DNA of 64,000 nt from Cryptomeria japonica (Eukaryota; Streptophyta; Pinopsida; Cupressales; Cupressaceae): the NCBI RefSeq assembly GCF_030272615.1, contig NC_081410.1, forward strand, positions 122,390,640 to 122,454,639. Reading direction: 5' to 3'. This document shows, piece by piece, positions 22,860-34,969 of the stretch; the stretch's first letter is position 1; the number at the start of each line of letters is the position of its first letter. The notes under the pieces are model-generated. The model saw only the letters and a program-made list of their open reading frames with translations, did not search any database and had not been told where the DNA came from. The position numbers and the translations under genes were made by a program.

Positions 22860-23500
22860 AAATTTGACTTCAACAAAATCATCACTATTGCAATTTGTCC
22901 TCTACCTTTTTTCTCTCATTCAAATGAAATAAATAAATAAGATTTGAGTCAACCTCACCTTTTATGGCAACCTTATTCCCACTTGGAATCAATTCATCAT
23001 TTTCTCTATCAACTGCTTCAATACACATCAACAAGTCATCTTTTTCAACTTCTCTTGGTTAGCTTTAACAAAACCAATGTGTTCCTCTTTTACTACAATA
23101 TCTCTCTTCTTCTCAAGTTCGCTTTTCAAGTAGCTATTGATTCTTCTAATCTCCTCCTTCAAGATGACATCCTCATCTTCACTGATCTACTCATTAAACA
23201 AGGGACCCTCAAAGTGCATCATCTTAGCTTCCACATCTTTGAGTATCTTATGCTTGTCACAAGAAATATTGTGTTGTCTACATCTTCTATACCTTTACCT
23301 TCTTTAGGCATTTAATCAATCACACCTTCATCTTCAAACCTATGACCAAATATGATGTCATTATCGCTCTTCGCTGCACTGCTCAAATTTGCAACACTTG
23401 ATGTTGTTACCTCTTCAAGATAACTATCACTTTTCTTTTCAAGTTCATCAATCTCTTCATATTCATCCTCTTATTCTTATTCGGTGTTACATACATGAGA
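22860..23500 (-). pseudogene. Degraded coiled-coil-like ORF of element 3
   Basis: The minus strand gives frame pieces such as EYEEIDELEKKSDSYLEEV, LSSAAKSDNDIIFGHRFEDEG and EEIRRINSYLKSELEKKRD, with stops. Glu/Lys-rich heptad-like spacing suggests a coiled coil, as in gag-like proteins of non-autonomous plant elements. No zinc knuckle seen. The assignment as a gag relic is inference. Confidence 0.4.
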
Positions 23501-23795
23501 CTCTTTTGCGTATTATGTCTTTCTTGCAACCAAAACATTAATAAAAATCATCATCACCACTTTCGTGATGAAGGACGCTTTTCCTTTTCCAACTCTTCTT
23601 CTATTTCTTTCACCTATTTATTCAACTCTATCATTCCAAGGTCCTTATTTATTCCCTCTCTTTCTCTCTCTCACCCATTTTACAAAGTCTCTATCTAATT
23701 TTCTCAAGTCCAAGAATCCTAAGAATCTATCTAATGACAAAAGCCCTCTTTCTCTTTCTCTTTTCCATTCTCAAGGCCTCACAAAGCATCATCGT

Positions 23796-24480
23796 TGTTG
23801 GGAAAATAAGTGTTGTACACTTTGCATAATAATGTTGGCAGTTGTAATATTTATTTATTATGCGAGTTTCCCATGGACATGTAATGTAATATTTATTTAT
23901 TTGATGTTGCACATGGACGTGTAACATGTAGAGATTCTTTGGGAATATTCTCAGGACCACTTGATGAGTTGTATTGTAACATTGGGATATTATATTATAT
24001 TTATTTAATATTGGGGAAAGTAATTTAATAAAGTATCAATATTAGATGTGGGGTCAAGGGGGTAGGTATCCCATGGTATTTGCACATGGTTTTGATGTAA
24101 TACCACTTGGTGGTTTTGTGGGAGCTTGTGTTTATAAAAGAAACCACAAGGGTAGTTATTTGGGTTAGAGCCAGTTAGGTAGGTTTAGCATTTGTGGAAG
24201 TTGGAACCATGGCATGAGATGTGTGATTACATGCTTGTTTATATGGAGTGTTTGTTGATGACTTGTTGTTGGTTGGGCTTTGAAGGCTTTCACAGTTGTA
24301 TTGTAATGATTGCATTTCTGAATAATACATGGTTATAAATGCTTTTGGAGGCTAGGTTTTTCCCTCATGAGGGTTTTCCTAGGATATATCTTGTGTCATC
24401 TTTGAGGGGTATGTTGTCTATTCTTTGCATGTGGATTCTATGTGATTATTTTGTTAAAATCTCAATTGGGTTATGTGGAA
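23796..24480 (+). mobile_element. Nested LTR-like insertion inside element 3
   Basis: Starts TGTTGGGAAAATAAG and has a TATA-like TTTATAAAAG near 24131. Its 3' part holds the inverted phrase TTTTTCCCTCATGAGGG, similar to 56205-56225. ATCGT occurs at 23791-23795 and again at 24481-24485, fitting a 5-bp target duplication. The right end (GTGGAA) is not the usual CA, so the end is uncertain. Confidence 0.5.
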
Positions 24481-24733
24481 ATCGTCATAAAGTTGGCTGC
24501 ATGTTTCCTTACAATCGCAAATCTTGAAACCCTCAGTCTCACATATGTAAACTACCTCACCTTCGGTGATCTGTTTATACCCACAAGAGCCTCAACTCCT
24601 CAAACTCGCTATTTTTTTTTCTTGCAAGTTGCATACATTACACATGCAACAAATCTCTCACACAATCCAACCCTCAGGTCATAGTGCAAATTGCTTCCAA
24701 TCGACACTTCTTCCTGCACACTTAGGAACTTCT

Positions 24734-24745
24734 GCTCTAATACCA
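24734..24745 (-). promoter_or_regulatory. iMet-type primer binding site of element 3
   Basis: The minus strand reads TGGTATTAGAGC, differing by one base from the standard plant iMet site, one base inside the right LTR. Confidence 0.85.
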
Positions 24746-24746
24746 T

Positions 24747-25690
24747 TGACGCAATAGAAACCTACTCTTGCCACATCAACTCACAAACATTATGGATTGA
24801 AACAATATAGAAATAATATTATTCATTCAACTACTGCATTCTAATCTGCAAAGATTATAATTACATTTGACCATCATTGGCCTCTCAAACTACTCTCCTT
24901 TACACTCTCTCAAGCTCTCAGATCCTCCTCACTTCACAATACCTTGTTTTTTTTATTAGTTTCTATCCATACAAGCCACACCTCTTCTTTTCTCTGTTGG
25001 ACTACCACACCACATTTCTCCCTGCTGTTTATTAATCAAAATTTCATACGCTTTGATACCCACGTAGCTCCCCAATCGCACCTAGTTATGCACCCCACAC
25101 CTCTCTTCTACGCAGGTCAATACTCACTTGACCACACAACCATCCCACAATGCCCAGCCTTGGGTCAAACACCCCTGACCCCAAAGTCTCCCCCTCTATT
25201 CCCCATGAGCAAAATATGACCCTTCTATATAATGGGTCGATGCCTATATCCTTCTTAGGTAGCAATCTTTCATCTACCCGTTAGTTTCTCCTTCCTTTAA
25301 TGTAGCCATTACACCCCACTTTTTCTTTCTATCCACTATTATGTCATTGATTCTATTTTGAAGGTGTTTTTACTCTACTCCATTTCATTTCCAACATCTG
25401 TCGATGGCATAAATAGAAGTTTCTAAAGCCTTTCCAATATTATCACCTTATATTCCTCCTCGATCCGCTACGTTCTCATAGTTGATTGATTTTCAAATTG
25501 AAAAGAGGTCAAATTTGCAACCTCTTCAATTCCTTTTCCAATCGCAGCTTCACATTGTTCTTCATCTTCCTTTTGTTATGCATTCTTATTGAGACTGCTT
25601 CAGAATCTTTTCCTTTTGCACGTTACTCCTTTGTAGTCACTACACATGTGTCTTCCCATATGTATCATGTGGTAGGATGCTCTTGCATTA
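24747..25690 (-). repeat. 5' LTR of element 3
   Basis: 944 bp partner of 21388-22334. Both share TGGCATAAATAGAAG (near 22050 and 25405), which may include the promoter region. Short ORFs inside are not supported as genes. Confidence 0.88.
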
Positions 25691-26879
25691 GTGATCATCA
25701 TCATTTTGAGTACCTAAATCCTCTCCTATTAGGAGGTTGACGATAGCCAAAATGATAGTGAAAAACAAAATAATGCTACTTTCAGAATCTGAAATAAATG
25801 ATGAAATGTTGATAAAATTTTGAGTTAAAGATTGAGTTTGATTGTTGAGGTTACAAAGTGTATATTATTGTTGTTTATGATATTTAGTTTATGTTTAAAT
25901 TGGTAGACTAATCATTGAGTTAATTTCTTTGAATTTGTAGATTGATATAACTAGATATTGAATTTTGATAAGTTAAGTTCAGTATATAATAAGTTGTAGT
26001 ATAGTTAAAGTTTAGTAGATATAGTCCTTAGTTTCACATACAATGCCAGCATTGTCCAAGAAGATACATCCCTAATCGACAATTAAATGAATCTCTCTAG
26101 GATAATAGGTTACATGATATGAGATTCATTGATTTGTTGAACCATACATGACTTTTTTGCATCAATCTATTATACTTAGAAGGATTCGGTCAACTAGTAT
26201 CTATCATTTATCTTATAATTAATTCAAGAAATTACTTGAACGTGTTGCTTTGAAATTACTAAGCTATGTGAATTTTTTCTTTTCAACTTTTAATAGATGA
26301 TGTCTAGTATGAACTTATAATAACCATCAAAGAATTTTTACTGGAAGCATCTTGATAGAATATTCTAACTAGTTTTTTTAATACGTATTGACAATTTCTA
26401 AATGATTTGGTTTAAAAAATCTTTCGAATCTTTGAATGTTTTCTATATTTAATTAATAATCTTATCAATTCAAGAACATCTACTAGTGAAGTATTTTCCC
26501 TTAAACAAGATTCTTTGAGAATCTCAATATTCCCATCTTCCATCAGCTATTTTGTGAAAGTCTCAATGCATTCCATATGATCTAGATGGAGTTTGTAATA
26601 ATGAATTTGTTGATCTAAAGCTTTCTCTAATGTTCGCCTCGTTTATTATTTAGTATTTAATTTGTGAGGATGAGACTAATTTCTTATAGAAAATTCTTCT
26701 TAAAAAGATCATTTGTGATGATTGAGTATTAATTAACTATACATTGATTTAAGATTTTTATGTATTATATAAGAAAGGGAAAACAAAGCTACTAAATGTA
26801 ATGGCATTAAAAATAGATAAATATTTATAATTTGTTAAGGTCGTGCTAAATTTTTCATAAATTAGTTAGAGTCAAAATT

Positions 26880-27150
26880 AAGAACTTTCATTTTGTTGTT
26901 GGAGTGTTTTATCACTAAGCTACCAACCCTCTTTGTGACTAGTCCGCCTTTGCTTCAAATGGAGCTCATTTTGTAATCTTCTTTGAGACACACTATACAT
27001 GCTTAGGGATCTTAGCTTGGCCTAGCTTGGTAGATGTGGACGTTGATAGCATCTTAAATTATTCATAGACCAATTAGAAGTTTAACTTATGACCTCCCAT
27101 TAACTACTAGGGTGCTCTATCATTAAACTATTAGTCCTCTTAATGATTAA
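26880..27150 (-). repeat. Two tRNA-derived SINE-like heads in tandem
   Basis: The minus strand from 27150 reads TAGTTTAATGATAGAGCA (A-box-like), then about 30 bases later GGTCATAAGTTAAACTTC (B-box-like). From about 26940 a second copy reads TAGCTTAGTGATAAAACAC with a weaker B box. The two align to each other and face the same way. Right for a tRNA-derived SINE, but the 3' ends are not defined. Confidence 0.45.
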
Positions 27151-27570
27151 CATATCTGAACTATTTATATTCTTTAATTTGATATTTTAATAAATAGAAA
27201 AATCAATTGTAAATAAGTAACTGCCAACTTAATGGAATAAGAATACGCTAACTACAACTTAATGAAAGATGAATCTGCTAACATTATATTTGAAAATCAA
27301 TTATTGTCTTAATGGAAAAGCGGACTTTAAATTTTATTGTTGAGGTGGAAGAGTAGGACGCGGCTAAACTGACACGTTGCCAGTATGCTAAAACTTGTGT
27401 TATTGATTTTTCGAAAATTTTCTAAAAATCAAAGCTGCAGCTAATTCTGCTGATCACGATCAACGATCTGTATAACACACAGGTTTTTGATCCTTACTGT
27501 GCCGTTTTGGAGCCAGTTTAGCCACAACTGGATGAGTAGACGTTACCAACCAGCCTTAAAATACACACAC

Positions 27571-27742
27571 TAAGCAACATATTAAGTCTAGAGAATGTTA
27601 GTCAACTCTGAGTGTTTAACATGTTTAAGCCTAGAAGTGTATTCTTAATGTAACGACACCTTAAGAAACATATTAAGCCTAAAAATATCAGTCAACTCTG
27701 AGTGTTTACACTTTTAAACCTAGAAATATAAGCTTAATGTGT
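27571..27742. repeat. 85-bp direct tandem duplication
   Basis: Units 27571-27655 and 27658-27742 share AACATATTAAG, AGTCAACTCTGAGTGTTTA, AAGCCTAGAA or AAACCTAGAA, and CTTAATGT. Confidence 0.75.
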
Positions 27743-28027
27743 ATGATTTAAGCCATTCGCATGATGAAAGAGCACCAGTCATTACTGCACAGTGCACAGT
27801 GCAGAGTGGAAGAGCAGAGGTTATTGTTTCATCTTTGATATCATGTATTTAAATGAAGTAAAGACTTCCATTTTAACTCACAATCGCTACAATCTCTGTT
27901 ATACTGGAACTCCTGAAATAACAATTTATGTTTGCTTTTGATTAAAATAAGTTTGTTTTCGTTTGTTTTTATCTTTGAGTTTAGTTTTCTTTCATATTAT
28001 TTGACTTTACTTTCATATGTATTGAAC

Positions 28028-28140
28028 AGCTGAAATATTTGGATGCCTGGAAAATAGTCTTGAAAGCCATTTCACCAGCCTGGAAACCAGTCTTGAAAGC
28101 CAGTTCACCAGATAGGCCACGTTTTACAGTTGCAGGATAC
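28028..28140 (+). other. Short exon-like block with a 33-bp in-frame tandem duplication
   Basis: CCTGGAAAATAGTCTTGAAA... (about 28047-28079) is followed at once by CCTGGAAACCAGTCTTGAAA... (28080-28112). One frame gives the 11-residue repeats SLESHFTSLET / SLESQFTR. An acceptor-like TATTGAACAG precedes it. Too short and isolated to call a gene. Confidence 0.3.
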
Positions 28141-28361
28141 AAGTACCCTCTTTTTTATGCAGTCTCATTCGATTCGATTTGAATTTTACATTGTGCAGAG
28201 CTATTTTATATATGCCATATCTGATAGGTTTTCCTGTGCATGCACTATAGCATAAGTATATTACAGTTTGTATTATTGTCATGATAAGACGAAATATAAG
28301 AATAAATATAAGAATACCCGCTTGTGTTTAGTTAAGATCAATTTGAGATGAGAATCCAACC

Positions 28362-29215
28362 TCTTAGAAGGCTGAAATAGAGGGAAATAGGGAGCCACTT
28401 GGGAAGGTGAAAGTGTAATTAAATTAGAATATCTTTAATTGTTTAATTAAGTTGATTTGGCTTAACCTTAAGGAAGGGAGTATGTCATATTTCCTAAAAA
28501 CCTTGTTATTTTTTTTGCACGACCTTTAAGCTTGTAGTAATTTGGATTAGGGATGGATTCTGTGATCAAACTATGTTAAGTGGACTCATGTGTCGTGCAA
28601 TGGTTATGATTTCAGTTTTAATGGATGTATGTTACTCATTGTTATCATGAATAAATAGAATGATGTTTACAAAAAATTGTGTAAATTTTTTGGTCTTATT
28701 GAAAATTTCCATTACATGAAGAATTTTGTTTTTTTAACACAATTTATTAAAAAATTTATATTACCAAAGAAAAGATACATGCCTAAAAATATTTAGAAAT
28801 TAAATCTTTGTATGATTAACACTTATTGTGTGACTGTTAATCATTGAAAATAATCATTCATGTCATTAAACTAAAATACATTGAAATTACTTATTTCTTA
28901 TAAAACTATCAAAATCACGAAATTCTAAAAAATTAGTAACAAAATCTAAATGTATTACAAAATGATCATAAACATAAATTATAGTTATGCTTGTAATTTT
29001 TTATATACTATCACAAATAATAATAACTTCATTTTATCAAAATAAATAGATATTTAAAAATATAGAAGAATACTTTTATCTATTAAAAATGAAAGTTAGA
29101 TTTTGAAAAAAATTCACCTTTTTACAAAGACAAAAAAAAAAAAAACAACAACGAAATCCAAACAAATTTAGGGAAGCACACTTGAAAAAAAAAAAATCAG
29201 AACAGACCTCCCATT
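28362..29215. repeat. Interspersed repeat X, long copy
   Basis: Its two ends match 34277-34603: GGGAAATAGGGAGCCACTTG at the left, and ATGAAAGTTAGATTTTGAAA through GCACACTTGAAAAAAA at the right. About 500 bp in the middle are absent from the short copy. No ORF, no clear terminal repeats. Confidence 0.75.
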
Positions 29216-31865
29216 AACCACAATAGACCAATCGACTCAATAAAACATGAAACCATAATATTTCTACAAACCCTAAAAACTACCAATAACAAAGACTCAA
29301 AAATACCAGTAACCCAATACTTAACTCGAAAGAACCCACTTTTAATGTTCATTGTACGTAGCACTAAAAAATATTGATAGTTATAAACACCCAATTTTCA
29401 ATATTGCTGTACTACAGTAGAGATAAAAATAGAAAGAGAGCTGAAAATTTATCATGTTGATAGAAAAAAGATACACGTAATCAAATCTGAAAAGTATAAT
29501 TTCTTTAATTTTGTCTCTGTCATGGATTTTACAGGTTGCTTCCTCCAAGAAACTCATCCCTACTGTTTCCTAACATTCTACAAATTCTTGTTTATGTATG
29601 GCAAAAACCCAACATTTTTTTAATCTGTTCCATCTACTGCTCCAAGTCTCTCTGAGTTGCTTTGTCTGCCATTTCTTTCTTCACTTGCAACGATGAAGAG
29701 TACAGAGAGGAAATAACTTCGAGTCTTACAGAATTTACAGGACAGATCAATCATGAGTTCCAACGTCCTTTTTCTCCACTTTCAGACAATTTCGCTGGTG
29801 TCTGACAATTTCCCGGGACTGACAATATAGTTGTAATGGCATACTTCATGTTTAAGAAATTGTTGAAAGCACTACATGAAATTGTTGAAAGCACTATCAT
29901 AAGAAGGCTGTAGTTAATCTGATTTAAAAAATATCACCATTTTCATATAACACGAAGGTCAGAATTAGCTGTATCTTTTATTTTTCGACTGTGTATAACA
30001 TGAAGATTAATCAAATCTTCAATCATTTTGGAATCAGATTAACCGCATCTTCATAAGAAGTAGCAAATATAAACCTATATCTTTTATTTTTCGATTATGT
30101 GTATAACACGAAGATTAGTCAACTATTTTGGAAAGATTAATGGCATCCTCATGAGAAGTAGCAAATATGAAAGAACTTCTTAAACATGCATGAAAGATGC
30201 TTGATCCATTTAAAGGAGAGACACATGTAAACCATGTGTACTTGCATTTTGAGTGTCATTTTGCACCTAAAACAAAATGATTTGCAGTAAAGCCTAATGG
30301 TGTTTCATCTTATTGATCCATTATTTGATTCACAAATTTTAGCGAAGTGGATTTTCGTACTTGAAAGAGTGGTTTTCCCAAAATTTATATCATGTTTTGA
30401 CATGCTAATGATATTAGACTATTCACTAGGCTACTATTGAAACTAACCTTGAGAATTCAACACAAATATTTATTTATAAAAATTATGTCAAAGAAAATTC
30501 ACTCAGTTGAATACCCTATTTAAGTGATATGATAGAAATTTGTGATATGAATATTATATTTTTAATTCATTATATAAATGAAAATCAGTTTCAAATTTAA
30601 TTAAAAAAATTAAATTAATTTTAAGTTTATGAATTTTCAAAAGTAATAGATATTAGAAGAAATAAAAGTTTAAAATAATCTTGTATTGGTTGAAGTTAAT
30701 ATTAGGTTCAATGAAGTAATTATATTAGATTACTCAATTAATCATTATCTAGTCAATGATCAATAAATAATTTTTTTAAAGGTAAATCGAATCTTCAAAC
30801 TTAGTATACACAACCATCATATTCTAGACACATATTGATGTAATGTTTTCATTCCCTGCAGTTTTGACATTACGGACTAGTGTTAGTTGTCATAAAAAGT
30901 TTTGACGAATTTTTAAACTATCCTTTACTTTTTCAAAATTTTATATTTGTTTGTGAACTTGTATTTTATACAAAATTTCTAAAATATTTCTTTATGTCTA
31001 ATTTGTAATTTGTTTCATTTTATAATTTTAAACTGTAAAGAACCAATAATACTTTTAGTATTCATGATTAGAACTTTAGCATTAATAAATATTGATAGCA
31101 TAAATACCCAATTCCCAATATTCCCAATACGAGGGAGTTGAAAATCTTATAGTGATGCTTTTAGTGTACACTGTTTAATATGATAGATATGATATTTTTA
31201 AGTTCATTTTAAAGAATTTAAATAATTTTGATAAAACGTTATTAAATATAATTCTGATATTTTCCTGATACAGTGAGATGGGAGGTTTGACACATAGTTG
31301 AAGGAATTTATAGTACAACTTACAGTCAAGAAGACAAGGCACATGTGGGCACTGGGGCTTGTTGAAATTTATACTGCCTCCTCTTTCTTCCCATCATCAT
31401 AATGATAAGGCAACTCAATAGATGCTCTCACTTTATTGTACTTTATTAACCTTTTCTTTTAACCATTTTGACTGGGCAGAGCTTCATTCACACCACAAGT
31501 GCCCCAATAGCTGTGGTAAAACAGTAAATCTCATAATTGTACTCTTCTTCTTTTTTGTCAGACTGTCTGTTTATTAAGGAAGTTACAGAGGAAAGTTAAA
31601 TACATTGTTTCTTTGAAAACAAACAAAGAAGCAATATAAAACAACAATAAGATTGAAGGGTGGTGCGATAATGAATATGGTGAAGTCTTTGTTGGATCCC
31701 TACAATGTTTAACAGTCTTCAACATGGGTCATTGGGCTCTGTTGCTCCCTCCAGAAAAAACAAACAAACAAAACATTTACTCTACTAATTAAGTAGCTGA
31801 CATTTTCAGAGATATACATAATAGTAATATATGTTTGATATATTTCTGTTAGTTTTTCATTTTGA
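29216..31865. other. AT-rich region without genes
   Basis: Contains a tandem duplication (29970-30172, units of about 100 bp sharing ATCTTTTATTTTTCGA, TAACA(T/C)GAAGATTA and AGAAGTAGCAAATAT). Otherwise I see only simple AT-rich sequence and very short ORFs. Confidence 0.5.
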
Positions 31866-32333
31866 TATAAATAGCTGGTTAGGACCAGCATCTATTATAT
31901 TAATTTCAAAAAGTTTCAATTACATTGTTCATCTAATGACCCCATCTCTGTCGATAACATAGGCTGAGCATAGTATGGAAAGTCAAGACAAACCCTTACC
32001 GACCATTATAACAAAATGGTACACCAACCCCTCAAAATGGTGCTCCCATACATTATAGACTTTATCATATACAATAAATGACGCCAAACAACATAATGAT
32101 GACTAATTGTCAGTGTTTAATTGTCTATCTATTAACAAACATGCTTCTAATTCTTTAACAAAAACATCTGAACAAAGTAAATAGACAATTTTGACCACCT
32201 TTTTCATTGGGCAGTCAATCTATGTGAACATGCACCTCTGCCTCCCAACAATCATCTTCATTCTTTCCTTGAACATCTAATTTCTCTTTGATGACTATGG
32301 CACCACCCTTGGCATCCTCCTCCTCTACCAAGT
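31866..32333 (-). mobile_element. 5'-truncated retroposon-like repeat (copy A)
   Basis: Closely matches 34982-35449 from the ATAAATAGCTGGTTAGGACC end up to CTCCTCTACCAAG, then stops abruptly at 32333. The retained part is the 3' end in minus orientation. 5' truncation is typical of target-primed retroposition. Confidence 0.7.
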
Positions 32334-32550
32334 GACTGGTTCAAGGTCACCCTCTTTCCGGTTTGTTGTCTCCTCATCATATTGGTATCAGAGCAGGATT
32401 TTGAAGATCATTTGGGTGGTGTGGTCTTAGTGTATGTTAGAGGAAGAGATTGAAATAGGGGCTGACAGAATGCCTCCTCAGAGTATGTCACAAGATGCGG
32501 TGAAGAAGCTGATTGAAGAGATGCTTGAGTCCAAGCTTGAAAATAAATGC
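32334..32550 (+). pseudogene. LTR retrotransposon fragment: LTR end, iMet PBS and gag start
   Basis: TGGTATCAGAGC at 32383-32394 is a perfect iMet primer site, just after an LTR-like end (CTCATCA at 32379). An ATG at 32470 opens MPPQSMSQDAVKKLIEEM, resembling the start of a Ty3/gypsy gag, and the homology is lost by about 32550. No downstream pol was found. Confidence 0.55.
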
Positions 32551-33529
32551 TCAACCTATTTTAATTCCTTTTATTTGATCTCTTAAGTATTGAAAATAAA
32601 TTTTTAATTTCTTTTATTCCTCTCCTTCATCCTTCATCCTTGATTTTTATCCTCCAATCTCAACCATCCATTCAATCTCATCTCAAATCCTATCTATTGA
32701 ACCCTTAATCATTTTTCATCTCTCTCACCCATTTTCTATTTGAGCATAGTTATGTTGTTGATATCTTGACTGAGCACACTTCCAACCAAATATCATGGAA
32801 AAATCTACACAACAAGAGGTTTGATATACTTTGTTTTCATGGTATTTCGAGCTTATTTGATCTCTTTTTAGCCTAATCTTGATTGTTGCCTTGTTTTGTG
32901 TTTCTGATCTTTTTTATTGCAACTTTGGTCATTTAGGACTCATATTTTGTTGCACACACCTATTTTAGTGTTCGTTCCCATAATGTATTTTTAGGATTCA
33001 TTTAGCCCATCCTTTAGCCCTTTCCCTGGTTGAGATACCAAAGTATTTTATTTGTCAATTTATTTGTGTTTTATAAGGGAATTTTTTCTAATGTTCTTTA
33101 ATCTTATAATTCAAGTAATTTTCTATAATCTTAATGTCTTTCATTTTGGGGTGATATAACTGCACATATGTTTTTTAGTCACATTTTCATCATGTAATAG
33201 TACAATGGTACACCCACTTTCTAATTCCTCTATTAGATACCTTTTTGTTTATTTTTTGTTGTAACATTTTCTTTACAACATGTATTAAATTTGTAATTAT
33301 CTTTTCTTGATTCTTTGACTTGAAATGTAATGGGATGGTTTGTGACTTTAAATGCTTTTTTGAGTTTTAATCTTTTAATTGTATTTTTTCTAGGGTTCTT
33401 TAATTTTTTATCTTTTAGTTTTATGTAGTACCCCCAAAATTTTACAACAATATTTTTTTATCTTTTGAGCAAAGATCAATTTTTATTTTTAGTATTGTAG
33501 ATATATGTGTAATAGTAAATATTTCTTTA
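32551..33529. other. AT-rich sequence without recognisable features
   Basis: T-rich, no ORF and no repeat link seen. Confidence 0.4.
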
Positions 33530-34276
33530 TCATTTTCTAATATTTGTATGTCTCTTGAATTTATGAATACCATTTATAAAGTCTTCTCCAAACTTATTAT
33601 TTTCAAAATCAAGTTGATCTTACACAAACTTAATTCTCTAAACCAAAAAGACTTTGTTCATGGAAGACATACTAAAAGTTGTTCTTTCTTCTTAAGAAAC
33701 AATCGATTCCATGGAGAATAATAGTAAACTTAGTATGGTCTACAGACTTATATCTAGAAGGCTTATGACAAACTTTCTTGGTTTTTTAGTATGTTGCCTA
33801 ATTCAAATTTGGATTCAAAGGAAAGTTTCTTCATAGAATAAAATAATGTGTTTCTATCCCCAAGTATTTAGTAACTGTGATCAAGTTCTATTTAATAGTT
33901 AGAGGGAGATTAGACAAGGACACCCTATCTCCACTTATTTATCTTAGAAGGAATATTTGTAAGCTTATGACTTCTCAAAATCTTAAGGGTGTCAAATCTA
34001 CTTCCTTTATGTCTCAGTCACAAAACTAATAGTTTTTGGATGATACCATTATTTTTTAAGCTACTCTAATTATTTAAGCTAATATATGGAAAGAGTTTCT
34101 AAATCAATACACCAAAATTCTTAGATGTTCTAAATTTGAGCTTCCTACTATTTGTCATGGTCTCCTTCAACCATAGCTTTTTTTTTTTTTTGATAGGTAT
34201 TGTTGAAAGATTTTAGAAAAAGTTGGCTAGTTGGAAAGGTGAACTTCTATGTCAAGATGAGAAATATCAACTCTTG
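33530..34276 (+). pseudogene. Degenerate L1-type LINE reverse transcriptase fragment
   Basis: Pieces in several frames match plant L1 RT in order: NTIYKVFSKLI, then LNSLNQKDFVHGRHT, REIRQGHPISTYL, the catalytic box as FLDDTIIF near 34036, and LASWKGELLCQDEKYQLLK-like sequence just before repeat X interrupts it at 34277. Many stops and frameshifts make it an old relic. Endonuclease and 3' end are not found. Confidence 0.72.
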
Positions 34277-34603
34277 AAGGCTGAAATATAGGGAAATAGG
34301 GAGCCACTTGGGAAGGTGAAAATGTAATTAAATTAGAATATCCTTACATGTTTAATTAAGCTGATTTGGCTTAACCCTAAAGAAGGGAGTATGTCATATT
34401 CCCTAGAAAGCTTGTTATTTTTTTTTGCATGACCCCTAAGCAATGTGATCAAACTAAATAGGGATTAACAATGAAAGTTAGATTTTGAAAAAAAACAATT
34501 CACCTTTTTACAAAGACAAAAAGAGATAAAACAACGAAATCCAAACAAATTTAGGGAAGCACACTTGAAAAAAATAAAATCAAAACAGACCTAAAAATAC
34601 AAT
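34277..34603. repeat. Interspersed repeat X, internally deleted copy
   Basis: About 330 bp matching both ends of 28362-29215 with the middle missing. It sits directly in the LINE RT relic, so it is younger than that LINE. Confidence 0.72.
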
Positions 34604-34969
34604 GCAAAACCATGATCTTATGAACATGGCATTTGGGTTGCTCCTTACTTTTTAACATTTAAAAATATTAAATTGTTGTATTATTGCTGGTATGGACTAT
34701 ATTTTACAGGTTTAATTGTTTCTGAACTTTAGAGAAGCTCTCTTAATAAGGATAACGAGTTTCAATTAGGTGTTCATTTAATGTATAGTTAGTTGAGGTT
34801 GTGAAGATTAGTGAGGTAAGATTAGAAAATTGTATCATTAATTGTTATATTGTATCTTTTCTATTATTTTACATATATTAATCATAATTACAAATAGTAA
34901 TAACTATTTAAAAATTAATAAAATTTAATAATATGTTCATTGAGATTTTTGAAGTTTAAGGATTTACAT
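34604..34969. other. AT-rich sequence without recognisable features
   Basis: No ORF or repeat relationship seen. The T-run at its right edge belongs to copy B. Confidence 0.4.

Larger units (their letters stand above)
21388..25690 (-). mobile_element. Non-autonomous LTR retrotransposon (element 3)
   Basis: Two direct LTRs (21388-22334 and 24747-25690) begin TGATG/TGACG and end CATCA/CATTA, so the ends are short inverted repeats. The element is flanked by GTGAT at 21383-21387 and GTGAT at 25691-25695. On the minus strand the right LTR is followed after one base by TGGTATTAGAGC, an iMet primer site with one mismatch. The interior (about 2.4 kb) has no RT, integrase or protease, only a degraded coiled-coil-like frame and a nested LTR. 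It must have depended on another element's enzymes. Confidence 0.88.
25696..28361. other. AT-rich region with SINE-like heads and short tandem repeats
   Basis: No ORF of note. It holds two tRNA-like heads (26880-27150), an 85-bp duplication (27571-27742) and a short exon-like block (28028-28140). Confidence 0.5.

Noticed and set aside
22292-22867. Several plus-strand ORFs rich in Ser, His and Leu
   Set aside because: Opposite strand of the element 3 interior and LTR; composition reflects CT-rich sequence.
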